Made by a program: the position numbers and the translations under genes. From Bacteroidota bacterium (GTDB taxonomy: Bacteria; Bacteroidota; Bacteroidia; Bacteroidales; F082), in the NCBI GenBank assembly GCA_009773165.1, contig WOUZ01000006.1, positions 62,001 through 126,000 of the forward strand: a DNA stretch of 64,000 nucleotides, written 5' to 3'. Under the pieces are notes generated by a model. That model was not told where the DNA came from, ran no database searches, and worked only from the letters and a program-made list of their open reading frames with translations. Positions within the stretch are counted from its first letter, which is position 1. Every line of letters starts with the position of its first letter. This document shows, in pieces, positions 37,889 to 46,352 of the stretch.

Positions 37889-38899
37889 TTATAACTTTTG
37901 AAATTCAATAGTAGGATAACCCTTTTCGCCTGAATAGTTATAAAAACCAATAAAACGCATTTTATAATAAAATCCCTGTTGATCACGTATCAGATAATTA
38001 TTCTCAGGCCGGATTTCATAATAAACATTGCCGGTGTTTACATCACCTAACACTTCTTTCCAATCGTATCCAATCAGATCAGGTTTGTTTGTATAAAATT
38101 GATCTTCAATATTTTGCATCGTGATTGAATCAAAAACCAAAGTTGTATCAAGATATGCCTCCGTTTCAAATCGGTTAAGCAAAACACCTGTAACAAGGTA
38201 AGGATAGGGATCACCTTCATTAGTATAGAGTAATGTGGTGTATTGTGTAAATAGCAAATCGTAATCTGTTTTTGGCGGCTCAGGGAAAATTTGCACATGT
38301 TGATCAAACGAATAATACGAAAAGTTGCTACTTCCGGTTTTCTTTACTACTCCGCTGAATACTTCTGTACTATTGAGCAATGAATAGCGAAAATAATAGG
38401 TATTATTAATAATGCTGTCAAATATTATCTTCCTGAATCCTAAAGTATTACCAAGGTCATCATAACCTCGGTCCATAACATAAACTTCTCTGCTGTAAAT
38501 GGTATCGCTGTTACTGATTTGAAACCAGGGGCCAATTGCTACTGAGTCAGGATTAGCCGAAGATGCATCGAAAGTTAATGGCAATCCGACAGCAGAGGTC
38601 ACCTCTTCGAAAGAAAATTTTCCTGACGGAGCTGCAGTACTGAAATTAGAAGTATTCAATAAAACCGAAGCTCCTTCTGCTGAATTATCAAACATCAGAT
38701 CAAAATCCATCTTAAGGTTGGAAGAGACAACTTGCGCCTTGGAAAAACTGTAATATACCTGATACTTATAGGTTTGTGTCATCTCGATAGTGGAAGAAAT
38801 TTTATCTCCCCTATCGAAAGGAATCATCTTTTCATCCTCTTTGAAACAAGATGTTAGCATAAAAAGTGGTATCAAGACCACCAACCATTTAATTTTCAT
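37889..38899 (-). CDS. hmuY: HmuY-family haem-binding lipoprotein
   Basis: A 336-residue lipoprotein (lipobox MLTSC, Cys 18) of the HmuY family: the domain includes 'DYDLLFTQYTTLLYT' (compare the family DIMFTRY), 'PYPYLVTGVLLN', 'IGYDWKEV' and C-terminal 'FYYKMRFIGFYNYSGEKGYPTIEFQKL'. HmuY binds haem on the outer surface and passes it to a TonB receptor. The gene overlaps the end of that receptor gene by 11 bases, so the two are translationally coupled. It lacks a T9SS domain, unlike the second HmuY-like protein upstream. Confidence 0.85.
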   Translation of the reverse strand: MKIKWLVVLIPLFMLTSCFKEDEKMIPFDRGDKISSTIEMTQTYKYQVYYSFSKAQVVSSNLKMDFDLMFDNSAEGASVLLNTSNFSTAAPSGKFSFEEVTSAVGLPLTFDASSANPDSVAIGPWFQISNSDTIYSREVYVMDRGYDDLGNTLGFRKIIFDSIINNTYYFRYSLLNSTEVFSGVVKKTGSSNFSYYSFDQHVQIFPEPPKTDYDLLFTQYTTLLYTNEGDPYPYLVTGVLLNRFETEAYLDTTLVFDSITMQNIEDQFYTNKPDLIGYDWKEVLGDVNTGNVYYEIRPENNYLIRDQQGFYYKMRFIGFYNYSGEKGYPTIEFQKL

Positions 38900-41138
38900 T
38901 ACTCCTGCTTATTTTTTGAAACTGAAAAGCAAGACGGACAAAAAACGTACGACCCCAACCTACAGGGGAAGTTCCGCCTCCACCTCCACTGTGAATTCCA
39001 CCTCCACTATCACCTTTAATAGCAATATTGGTGTTGTTGAACAAATTTTTAACTCCTATCTGTGCATTTAGGCGCTGCCCGAAAAAGGATTTTGAGGCAT
39101 TCAAGTCCATCGTATGGTAGCCTGCCATAATCGTTCGAAAGACAGTCCCATCCTGTGTTACATAAACTTCGGGATATGCGCCGTTATATTTATAATAAGC
39201 TCCAAAACGCACATCTGCCCGTCTCCATAAATAATTAATATTTCCAAGAATATCGGTACTGTAAATCATCCACACATCAATGTCCTCATCTTGCAATTGC
39301 TTTCGGCCTGTTTGACCAACTCCAGCTTTAATCTCCAGCCATGGATAAAGGCGGTTATTAAAGGTTAGCTGATACCCTTGTGTAACAAGTTTGTCGAGAT
39401 TGACATAGGTATAAAGTGCCTCTTCATTACTTAATGTTGCCAGAGTGATACTATTATGAATCTCATTATAAAACAGATTCAATTCAGCACCATAGTCATA
39501 AGAAGGCTTTTCCTTGTGGTATCGGAAAGCTAAGTTAACATTATGAGAATCTTCAGCCTCAAGATTTTCATTTCCTCTGATATTGTGATTTACATCAACA
39601 AACTCCAGATATAATTCCTTTAATGATGGCGCTCTAAAACCCTTTGCATAAGAAGCCCTTGCACTTAAATCTTCCATCAAATCCCATTTGACATTCAACG
39701 AATACACCAAGGGAGACTTGTATTTTGTATTATATCCATATCTTAAGCCAGGCTGAAGCATCAAACGTAGTCCTGGTTGAAGTTTGAGACTTAAAAATGC
39801 AGCATAATCACCAATTGTTTGGCTTTCATTTAATATGCGACGACCGAAGCCTGTTTCCTGATTAAGATCGAATCCCAATTGGTAATTGAACTTGCCGTTA
39901 ACGGTGCTTTTGCTAAATTCAGCCCGAAGAAGATACTGCCCAAATTTCGATGTATCCTGATCATAGTTATTGGCTGTCAATGTTTTATCGAGTGTCGTAA
40001 GATCAATAAAATAGGTATTCTTAATCCTGTTATAAAATGAATAAGAAGCTAAGACATTGAGATAACGATCTTTAAAAACGCGTGCCTGTGCGTCTGCTTT
40101 TGCAGTAAAGCGGTTTGTTTTGAAATCACTGTCGAAAGCAGTTTCATAATAGGGTTTTAACAAATCACCCTTATCTTTAAGCATTTCATTGAAATAGGCT
40201 CCAGAGAATCGGATTTTTATGTCTTTACCAGTGTAATTTAGAGCAGCATCGGCATTGTATTGCCTTTTTGGCTTCCATTTTTTAGATCTGGTATTATCCT
40301 CAACACTGAATCCATCGAAAAAATTTCTTGCCGCTGCTACAGAGCCCAACCATTTATTCTTTTTTACTGAAGCATCAGCAGTAAAATTATACACTCCAAC
40401 CGACTCAATATATGAAGATGCGTTGGTCGTATAATGTGTGTGTTTGCTTTCGCCGGTAATGATATTGATAACGCCTGCTAGAGCATTGCTGCCATAGATA
40501 ACTGACATTGGCCCTTCGATTACCTCAATCTGTTTTACATTGTAAAGGTTTAACTGACCCAAATCAATATTCCCATTCATGCGGCCAATGAGCGGTACTC
40601 CATCAATCAAAAACTTAATATGTTCGCCTCCAAGACCTTGCATGGTAATTTTTGATCCAAGAGCCCCGTCAAATGACGATCGGATGTTTAATTCACCTGC
40701 CATTAGGTCACCAAGGTTATTGGATGCCTTTTGTTCGATTTGTCGAGCTCCAATCACTTTAACCCGAAAAATTGATTTGTCAACAGCAACGGGAGTAAAT
40801 TGTCCGGTGACAACTACCTCGTCCATATTATAAACTGAAGGTTCTAAAAATACTTTTTTTCGTTCACCAGAAGCTACCGTATCAGTTAAAATCCTGTATC
40901 CCAATGAACTGACAGTAAAAACAAGTTTGCTTTTTGTCTCAAATTTCACCTTACCATCAAGGTCACTTACCAGAGTATGCTGTAGTTTTCCCTCCAGGTT
41001 ACTCAGTAACACATGCGCAAAAGGCACTGCTTCCTTCGTACGTGCATCCTGAATAACCAATGAAGTTTCCTGGCCATACCCTAAAAAAGTAAGGCCAAGA
41101 AACATCATTAATCCGATGAAATTTGAATACCTCATCAT
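38889..41138 (-). CDS. hmuR: TonB-dependent haem receptor (HmuR-type)
   Basis: A 749-residue outer-membrane receptor with a signal peptide and an N-terminal carboxypeptidase-regulatory-like domain (residues about 25-105). The plug region has 'YNMDEVVVTGQF', 'ITMQGLGGEHIKFLIDGVPL' and 'QIEVIEGPMSVIYGSNALAGVINIITG'; the barrel includes 'YAKGFRAPSLKELYLEF' and 'NENLEAEDSHNVNL', typical of haem/siderophore receptors. Near the C-terminus lies an odd glycine-rich 'SGGGIHSGGGGGTSP' loop. The neighbour HmuY lipoprotein supports a haem role. The protein brings ligand across the outer membrane using TonB-ExbBD energy. Confidence 0.87.
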   Translation of the reverse strand: MMRYSNFIGLMMFLGLTFLGYGQETSLVIQDARTKEAVPFAHVLLSNLEGKLQHTLVSDLDGKVKFETKSKLVFTVSSLGYRILTDTVASGERKKVFLEPSVYNMDEVVVTGQFTPVAVDKSIFRVKVIGARQIEQKASNNLGDLMAGELNIRSSFDGALGSKITMQGLGGEHIKFLIDGVPLIGRMNGNIDLGQLNLYNVKQIEVIEGPMSVIYGSNALAGVINIITGESKHTHYTTNASSYIESVGVYNFTADASVKKNKWLGSVAAARNFFDGFSVEDNTRSKKWKPKRQYNADAALNYTGKDIKIRFSGAYFNEMLKDKGDLLKPYYETAFDSDFKTNRFTAKADAQARVFKDRYLNVLASYSFYNRIKNTYFIDLTTLDKTLTANNYDQDTSKFGQYLLRAEFSKSTVNGKFNYQLGFDLNQETGFGRRILNESQTIGDYAAFLSLKLQPGLRLMLQPGLRYGYNTKYKSPLVYSLNVKWDLMEDLSARASYAKGFRAPSLKELYLEFVDVNHNIRGNENLEAEDSHNVNLAFRYHKEKPSYDYGAELNLFYNEIHNSITLATLSNEEALYTYVNLDKLVTQGYQLTFNNRLYPWLEIKAGVGQTGRKQLQDEDIDVWMIYSTDILGNINYLWRRADVRFGAYYKYNGAYPEVYVTQDGTVFRTIMAGYHTMDLNASKSFFGQRLNAQIGVKNLFNNTNIAIKGDSGGGIHSGGGGGTSPVGWGRTFFVRLAFQFQKISRSNEN

Positions 41139-41145
41139 TGTCTTA

Positions 41146-42414
41146 TTATCTGTTTATCAAAAACTTGCTTTTTAAACTGATGCCTTCAGAAACCGTTTCA
41201 ACAACATACATTCCATTGGAAACTTGATCAATATTGATGTGAATTCCTGAAATATTCTGAAGATGTGTTTGAGAGTAGATCAATTTTCCAGTCAGATCAA
41301 ACAAATGTACTTCAACAGTTTTTCCAACTTCCTGATTTAATTTTAATGAAATAGAATTTATTGCAGGGTTAGGAAATACTTCCAACGCCTGTGCTGAATT
41401 ATGAAGTTCACCAACTGAAACCAATGAAATAAGTTCCTTAACGAATCCTGTTTTTCCTGCCCCTGAGCCGCTGAAATAGTCAGGATAAAATTTATAAATA
41501 TCTCCCTGACGTGTTTCGACGAAATAAACCAGACTATCTTCTATCGTCCATTGGAACAATGACATATTGAATTCTTTCCATTCATGACCAATTGGAGTGC
41601 GATAGTATTCAAGTGGTTTTGAAGTCCAGCTGTTAAAATCTACTGTAACAGGATGATGTTTTGCCACACCAACTTCGTTATTAGAAGTAATTCCAACAAC
41701 AACATAATTTGACGGGGCTCCTGTATTATCAAACACGATTCCTGAATACCTGCTAAACATCAAATCCCAACTATTGATTTCTGGTTCTCTGTCAACAACC
41801 ATCTGAAGCATTAATGAGTAATATATAAACATACGTGTGTCCTGATAAGGTGTAACAACTAATGTTTCGTTTACTTCGTTCGCTCCATCAATATCAGCAT
41901 ATTTAAAGTAAAATGTATTGTTAACTGAGCTTTTGCGTTCGATGAAAAGCTTTTTCAGGTTTCCGTTTGCAAGTTTCACAATGTAAATGGAATCTCCGAC
42001 TACGTCATGATTTATTGTATTATACACACCCCATCCATAATCTGGATGACCCAGCGAATTGTGGTTAAAAGCGCCATCTTCCCAAACTGTGTCGGAATTC
42101 ACAAGATTAACCCAGTTATCGATATTGCTGACGTCAATAGAATTCCATGCACTTACATCACCAAGAGGATAAGTATAAAGCATCACACCATTGCCATCAT
42201 TAATGGTTATTCCGGCGCTCCAGCGGTTGGTGTAAAAGGCAATTTCCCAATTGGCCCTGGTCTCAGTTTTCACTACTCCATTTGCCATGCTGTAGAAAAC
42301 ATCATTTGCATAACCCGCTCCCATTGCCACAGTATCGTTTACAGGGTTTGCCTTTAATTGTGGTAATATCAAAAGATAAAGACCACCAATAATAAAAAGT
42401 ATAAACTTCTTCAT
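41146..42414 (-). CDS. HmuY-like domain protein with T9SS sorting domain
   Basis: A 422-residue secreted protein (signal peptide to about residue 22). Residues about 25-335 look HmuY-like: 'NWEIAFYTNRWSAGI', 'INSWDLMFSRYSGIVF', 'YVVVGITSNNEVGVAKH' and 'IGHEWKEFN', the same positions as in the downstream HmuY lipoprotein. The last 80 residues are a T9SS sorting domain ('LEVFPNPAINSISLKLNQEVG' to 'GISLKSKFLINR'), so it should be displayed or released rather than lipid-anchored. It is seven bases before the TonB receptor gene, i.e. the first gene of a three-gene haem operon. Confidence 0.8.
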   Translation of the reverse strand: MKKFILFIIGGLYLLILPQLKANPVNDTVAMGAGYANDVFYSMANGVVKTETRANWEIAFYTNRWSAGITINDGNGVMLYTYPLGDVSAWNSIDVSNIDNWVNLVNSDTVWEDGAFNHNSLGHPDYGWGVYNTINHDVVGDSIYIVKLANGNLKKLFIERKSSVNNTFYFKYADIDGANEVNETLVVTPYQDTRMFIYYSLMLQMVVDREPEINSWDLMFSRYSGIVFDNTGAPSNYVVVGITSNNEVGVAKHHPVTVDFNSWTSKPLEYYRTPIGHEWKEFNMSLFQWTIEDSLVYFVETRQGDIYKFYPDYFSGSGAGKTGFVKELISLVSVGELHNSAQALEVFPNPAINSISLKLNQEVGKTVEVHLFDLTGKLIYSQTHLQNISGIHINIDQVSNGMYVVETVSEGISLKSKFLINR

Positions 42415-42587
42415 TTAAGTAAATTATTGAATATTAAATAATAATAGTTAATTGCTTGAATGGCATCTGATTAATTGCGTCTGGCGAATAATACCAGAGG
42501 ATTTAGGGTTCTTCCAAAACAAACTTAATTAAGAATCAAACCTTTGGAATTGTTTCAAAAAACCTGTTACAGATGATTTAAGTTAGA

Positions 42588-42953
42588 TTAAAGACTTGAA
42601 GGAGGCCCTCTTAAGGATATTATGCTGTCCAAACATTGGTGTTTTAACAGCAGATAAGGCTTAGGTTGAAGAAAACGTCCTATTTGGGAAAATATAGACA
42701 GGGATTCAAGTTTTTCACTAAAAAATAAAAGAATGGTATGGTATGACTGCTTATCAAAATCCTTTCCAACTTTCAAATGGCCTGTTTTTCCATCATCCTT
42801 ACTACCAGGTTTCGTAAAGGGGGTATGATGTTCGTAATAATTAGTGCCGAAAATCTTTTCCTGATGATAAGTGATCAAATCGCCAATAACCATCCAGAAA
42901 ATGGCAAATGCCATGATCAATTGTATAGTTCTGGATGTAGATTCTCTTCTCAT
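42588..42953 (-). CDS. small membrane protein upstream of the haem operon
   Basis: A 121-residue protein (starting at ATG 42953; an earlier in-frame start at 42983 adds ten unlikely residues). It has one N-terminal transmembrane helix (LIMAFAIFWMVIGDLI) and a histidine-rich extracytoplasmic part (YEHHTPFTKPG), ending in 'HQCLDSIISLRGPPSSL'. I do not recognise a family, but a similar architecture with a terminal PP motif appears upstream of the second TonB receptor (54303-54866). It is transcribed in the same direction as the haem genes with a 173-base gap, so it may be co-expressed. Confidence 0.55.
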   Translation of the reverse strand: MRRESTSRTIQLIMAFAIFWMVIGDLITYHQEKIFGTNYYEHHTPFTKPGSKDDGKTGHLKVGKDFDKQSYHTILLFFSEKLESLSIFSQIGRFLQPKPYLLLKHQCLDSIISLRGPPSSL

Positions 42954-43087
42954 AAATGAAATAACCGTGCAAAAATAACTCAATCTTTAAGATGACACAG
43001 ATTCTTTGCATTTTTTATATAATTATACCCAAATTTAGGTATGAACTGAATCCATTTGATGGTGATTATGCATATCCCTAAACAAAA

Positions 43088-43113
43088 AAAACACCCTGAA
43101 ATCAGGATGTTTT
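43088..43113 (-). terminator. intrinsic terminator of the flavodoxin gene
   Basis: On the minus strand the hairpin AACATCCTGA / TCAGGGTGTT (one G-U pair) is followed by a run of T. It lies about 45 bases after the flavodoxin stop codon. Confidence 0.8.
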
Positions 43114-43157
43114 GTCTTATCTGTTGAAGTAGTTCGTTTTAAAACGAAAATCACTTT

Positions 43158-43658
43158 TTATAAAAACTCTGTTCTCAATTGATCTACCCAGGCCTTAACG
43201 CGGGCATCTGTTTTTTCAGGTTGTTGATGATCATCCAAAGGAAGTCCAACGAATTTTCCATCTTTTTCAGCTAGGCTAAAATAAAATTTATAACCCTCAG
43301 TAGGCCAAAAACCAACAACACCGCCCTTTTCAGGTAAGCGGCAATACATTGTACCAAGCCCATCAACAAAACTCTCGGGGTATTCTTCCTGATCACCAAG
43401 TCCGAAAAGGGCAATCTTTTTTCCAATGAAATCAACTTCAGAAAGGTCGTCAATAAAATCTTCCCAGTCATCCTGCATATCACCTATTCCCCAAGCACTT
43501 GTTCCGAACACCAAATTTGTGTATTTGGCTATCATTGAAGGTGTTGCCTCTTTTATATTATGAACTTCTGCATCTTTTCCAAATGCTTTCGCAATTTTCT
43601 CAGCTGCAGCTTTAGTTGTCCCGGAAGTTGAACCGTAGAAAATACCAACTGTTTTCAT
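43158..43658 (-). CDS. fldA: flavodoxin
   Basis: A 166-residue long-chain flavodoxin binding FMN. The phosphate loop is 'IFYGSTSGTTKAAAEKIA' (residues 6-23), the 50s/60s loops are 'LVFGTSAWGIGDMQDDWEDF' and the 90s loop is 'KKIALFGLGDQEEYPESFVDGLG'. Flavodoxin replaces ferredoxin in electron transfer when iron is short. Its position next to the haem operon suits such a role. A -7 box lies upstream (43695-43702) and a terminator downstream. Confidence 0.95.
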   Translation of the reverse strand: MKTVGIFYGSTSGTTKAAAEKIAKAFGKDAEVHNIKEATPSMIAKYTNLVFGTSAWGIGDMQDDWEDFIDDLSEVDFIGKKIALFGLGDQEEYPESFVDGLGTMYCRLPEKGGVVGFWPTEGYKFYFSLAEKDGKFVGLPLDDHQQPEKTDARVKAWVDQLRTEFL

Positions 43659-43694
43659 ATGTTTTCTTATTTAAACCTTTTCTAAATTAGGGCG

Positions 43695-43702
43695 CAAAAA
43701 TA
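43695..43702 (-). promoter_or_regulatory. -7 promoter element of the flavodoxin gene (TATTTTTG)
   Basis: TAnnTTTG match on the minus strand, 36 bases before the start codon. No strong -33 box and no convincing Fur-type palindrome were seen. Confidence 0.45.
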
Positions 43703-43821
43703 GACATTTTAACATAAAAGCCATGCTATCGGTTTCAAAAAAAGAGTTAATTAAGACTACTCCCTTTGAAATAAATCCTATTTAGTTTATAATCAATACA
43801 CTACAGCTATTGTTTAAAAAA

Positions 43822-44433
43822 CTATTCCTTACGACCGCCCTTCAATTCCCCTGATTCCACCAGTTTATTGAGGATGGCATAAACTGTCAAACCAGAAACC
43901 GTTTTAATTCCAAGTTTTCGGGTAATGTTCTTTCGATGGGTCATAACGGTATGAACACTAATAAACAGACGTTCAGCTATTTCGTTATTTGTCAAACCTA
44001 ATGCGACAAGTCGAAGTACATCTGCTTCACGTTCACTGATCGTTTCTGAATCATTCTCTTCAGATACCAAACCAATTTTGACAAAAATATCCTGAAAATC
44101 ATTTGTCAGCGCTGATTTTGAATTCATCACATTGAGGGTAAAATCAAAATGACTCGTCTGATTCTCATCCGGAATTGAGTGCACAATTCCGATGATTATA
44201 AGTCCAGTAAAAGCAGTAGAATTTCGGTTTCCATGCCATTTTTCCGAAAGCTGCAACTGATTGGCTATGACAACCTGTGGCTCATACTTTTCCAACAGCT
44301 TTTGAAAACTATCCTTTATGCAATCGGCTTCATCCATTCGAAAAGCCAGTCCCATCTGACTAAGAAGTGCCTTTAAACCCTCTCTGATAATATACGACTT
44401 CTCAATGACCAAAATTTTAACAACTTCGTTCAT
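43822..44433 (-). CDS. LuxR-type response regulator with degenerate receiver
   Basis: A 203-residue protein. The first 120 residues have the length and secondary-structure pattern of a receiver domain, but the acidic pocket is lost ('VIEKSY' at residues 9-14) and the phospho-acceptor position is Asn 58 ('PQVVIANQ') instead of Asp. The C-terminal 65 residues are a LuxR/GerE helix-turn-helix ('ISEREADVLRLVALGLTNNEIAERLFISVHTVMTHRKNITRKLGI'). It therefore probably works without phosphorylation. It overlaps the hemerythrin-like gene by four bases (ATGA). Confidence 0.85.
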   Translation of the reverse strand: MNEVVKILVIEKSYIIREGLKALLSQMGLAFRMDEADCIKDSFQKLLEKYEPQVVIANQLQLSEKWHGNRNSTAFTGLIIIGIVHSIPDENQTSHFDFTLNVMNSKSALTNDFQDIFVKIGLVSEENDSETISEREADVLRLVALGLTNNEIAERLFISVHTVMTHRKNITRKLGIKTVSGLTVYAILNKLVESGELKGGRKE

Positions 44434-45176
44434 AACGTTTTATCCTGATTTGAAATAGTGAGAAAGTCCTGTTCCATTTTTTCTACAATAGGAACCAAAA
44501 TCAAATCTTCAATATGTGCATGATTGTTTAGGTCTTTTTCAAGTTCAAAAATCTCATGAAGAATTAGATTCAATATCCTGCTATCCTTTGGCTGAGGAAT
44601 GTATTTTATTAGAATATTTTTGAGATCAAACAACTTTGATTCCACATCATCATGATCTTCTTCATACTCATGTATAGAGTATGCTTTAAGCTGTTCAACA
44701 AGTTCTTTTTCGAGTTTATTATCTTGCAGATAATGCTCTAAAGCAAGCACATACGGATAAACACGCTGCTCCTCCTTATTGATATGTATGGTGAGTTCAT
44801 GGGTGTATTGCCTAAAAAAATCGAGTAGCAACACTTTAATTTCTTCATCAAAACTATTATCGTTTGTAAGACGGCGAATATAATTCTCGATCTCAGGTAT
44901 CCTAAAATCGAGGTAATATTGATGTGTTTGATGCAGGTATTCAATAAGTTCGCTTGCTTTAAACTGCAACATACTTTCTACCGGAAAATAAGTTGAATCG
45001 TGAAAAGTATTCACAATTTCAAGAAAAAATGGTAATGGAACCTGATGCAGTTCACACACTTGCTTTACAGACTTTTCGCCAAAACCAAGTTGAATTCCAA
45101 AACGATTAATAACATGTAGCAGATGATGATTCAAATGAATAACATCAGCCATTTTCATATCTTTATGAATAAGCAT
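44430..45176 (-). CDS. hemerythrin-like (RIC/ScdA/YtfE-type) protein
   Basis: A 248-residue protein whose N-terminal part (DMKMADVIHLNHHLLHVINRFGIQLGFGEKSVKQVCE) resembles the ScdA N-terminal domain, followed by a hemerythrin four-helix bundle with 'HELTIHINKEEQRVYPYVL', 'HEYEEDHDDVESKL' and 'NNHAHIEDLILVPIVE' providing His/Glu di-iron ligands. Proteins of this kind repair iron-sulfur clusters damaged by nitric oxide or oxygen. Paired with the atypical LuxR regulator downstream, the two probably form a small stress operon. Confidence 0.82.
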   Translation of the reverse strand: MLIHKDMKMADVIHLNHHLLHVINRFGIQLGFGEKSVKQVCELHQVPLPFFLEIVNTFHDSTYFPVESMLQFKASELIEYLHQTHQYYLDFRIPEIENYIRRLTNDNSFDEEIKVLLLDFFRQYTHELTIHINKEEQRVYPYVLALEHYLQDNKLEKELVEQLKAYSIHEYEEDHDDVESKLFDLKNILIKYIPQPKDSRILNLILHEIFELEKDLNNHAHIEDLILVPIVEKMEQDFLTISNQDKTL

Positions 45177-45212
45177 AATTCTCAGGATTTTTGCGCTACA
45201 AAGGTAAGCAAA

Positions 45213-46301
45213 CTAAAGGCTGCTGATCCAGCCGGCCAAATGTTCAGATAACCGGCTTTCTTGAAAAGTGTAATTTTTAGTGCCCGCATCCTCATTAAAT
45301 GACGCATCAAAAAAGGAGTCATCAGATTGCAACTTTCGTTGGAATAAACCATTATTCTCATGATATTCAGCGAGATACTCTTGTTCTGTCTGGCCAGGAG
45401 TAGGTATTAAAAGAGCAGGTTTGCGCAAAGCAACCAAATCCATAATTGTTGAATATCCTGCCCTGGCAACAACAGTTCGCGCATTAGAAATTAGCTCATA
45501 CAGTTGATCGTCAACTGCATGATTTAACAATTTTATGTTTGGAGAAATAGTTGGGATATCCTTGGCTAGAGGCAACCCGCGAAGAATAACAACCGATTCA
45601 TCTCGTCCTTTAAGCTGATCTAACACCTTGTTTTCCAATAAAGTACGTTGTGGTTCAGGGCCTGAAAGCATAATCAGAAAATCAATATCTTTTTGCTTTG
45701 ACTCGATAGTTGAATTAAGTGCTTCAAACCTGCTCAAAGGACCGATATATTTAGTTGAGATATGTTTAAAAGGAGGATTTGAAAGCTGTCCTGCCAAAGC
45801 TCGTTTACCCTCAAAATCGGGAACCCAGCATGAGGAGTAATTTCTGATAATCATCTTATTGACAAACTCAATCATTAGGGCAGAAAAAGCAAGCAAATCA
45901 GGCGGCTTGATATGAAGCTGATGTGTTATAAAAACTGATTTAACTTCAGTGCTGTATGCTCCAAAGCGGTTATCAGAAATAATGCCATCAATTTTATTAT
46001 TTCTTACAAAATTTTCTACCCATCTATGGTCTTTTACCATCTGCCGCAATAGGATTGGAATTTGTTTCAAAATTGACCAAAATAAAGAGCTTCCTTTGCT
46101 ATAGTGAGGTGTAAACGAAGGAAATACTTCAAATCGTAATTCAGGAAAGGCTTTGCGAAGCAATTCATAGGGAGCGCCATCAGCTGCCACTATCACTTCC
46201 TGATTCAGTCTCAGCAACTCCTTTATTATAGGAATACAGCGGCTGGCATGACCAATACCCCAGTCAAGAGGGGCAACAAGTATTGTTTTATTGGGTAACA
46301 A
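45213..46301 (-). CDS. MurG/MGT-like glycosyltransferase
   Basis: A 362-residue GT-B-fold glycosyltransferase. The N-terminal 'APLDWGIGHASRCIPIIKELLRLNQEV' is the glycine-rich acceptor-side loop, and the C-terminal half shows 'LNHAVDDQLYELISNARTVVARAGYSTIMDLVALRKPALLIPTPGQTEQEYLAEYHEN', the sugar-nucleotide-binding signature of the GT28-type family (related to MurG). Product and acceptor unknown. It is divergent from dprA with about 50 bases between. Confidence 0.83.
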   Translation of the reverse strand: MLPNKTILVAPLDWGIGHASRCIPIIKELLRLNQEVIVAADGAPYELLRKAFPELRFEVFPSFTPHYSKGSSLFWSILKQIPILLRQMVKDHRWVENFVRNNKIDGIISDNRFGAYSTEVKSVFITHQLHIKPPDLLAFSALMIEFVNKMIIRNYSSCWVPDFEGKRALAGQLSNPPFKHISTKYIGPLSRFEALNSTIESKQKDIDFLIMLSGPEPQRTLLENKVLDQLKGRDESVVILRGLPLAKDIPTISPNIKLLNHAVDDQLYELISNARTVVARAGYSTIMDLVALRKPALLIPTPGQTEQEYLAEYHENNGLFQRKLQSDDSFFDASFNEDAGTKNYTFQESRLSEHLAGWISSL

Positions 46302-46338
46302 TTTGAAAGTATTTGAACAAAAGTACCATTTTTTCTTT

Positions 46339-46346
46339 TAATTTTG
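46339..46346 (+). promoter_or_regulatory. -7 promoter element of dprA (TAATTTTG)
   Basis: TAnnTTTG match only six bases before the ATG at 46353, so transcription should start at or next to the start codon. A TTTG at 46312-46315 is 23 bases upstream, a long spacer. Confidence 0.55.
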
Positions 46347-46352
46347 GCCGCC

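Noticed and set aside
38940-39020. Glycine-rich repeat in the receptor gene as a possible frameshift or repeat expansion
   Set aside because: The frame stays open on both sides and the C-terminal barrel strand is normal; it is just an unusual loop.
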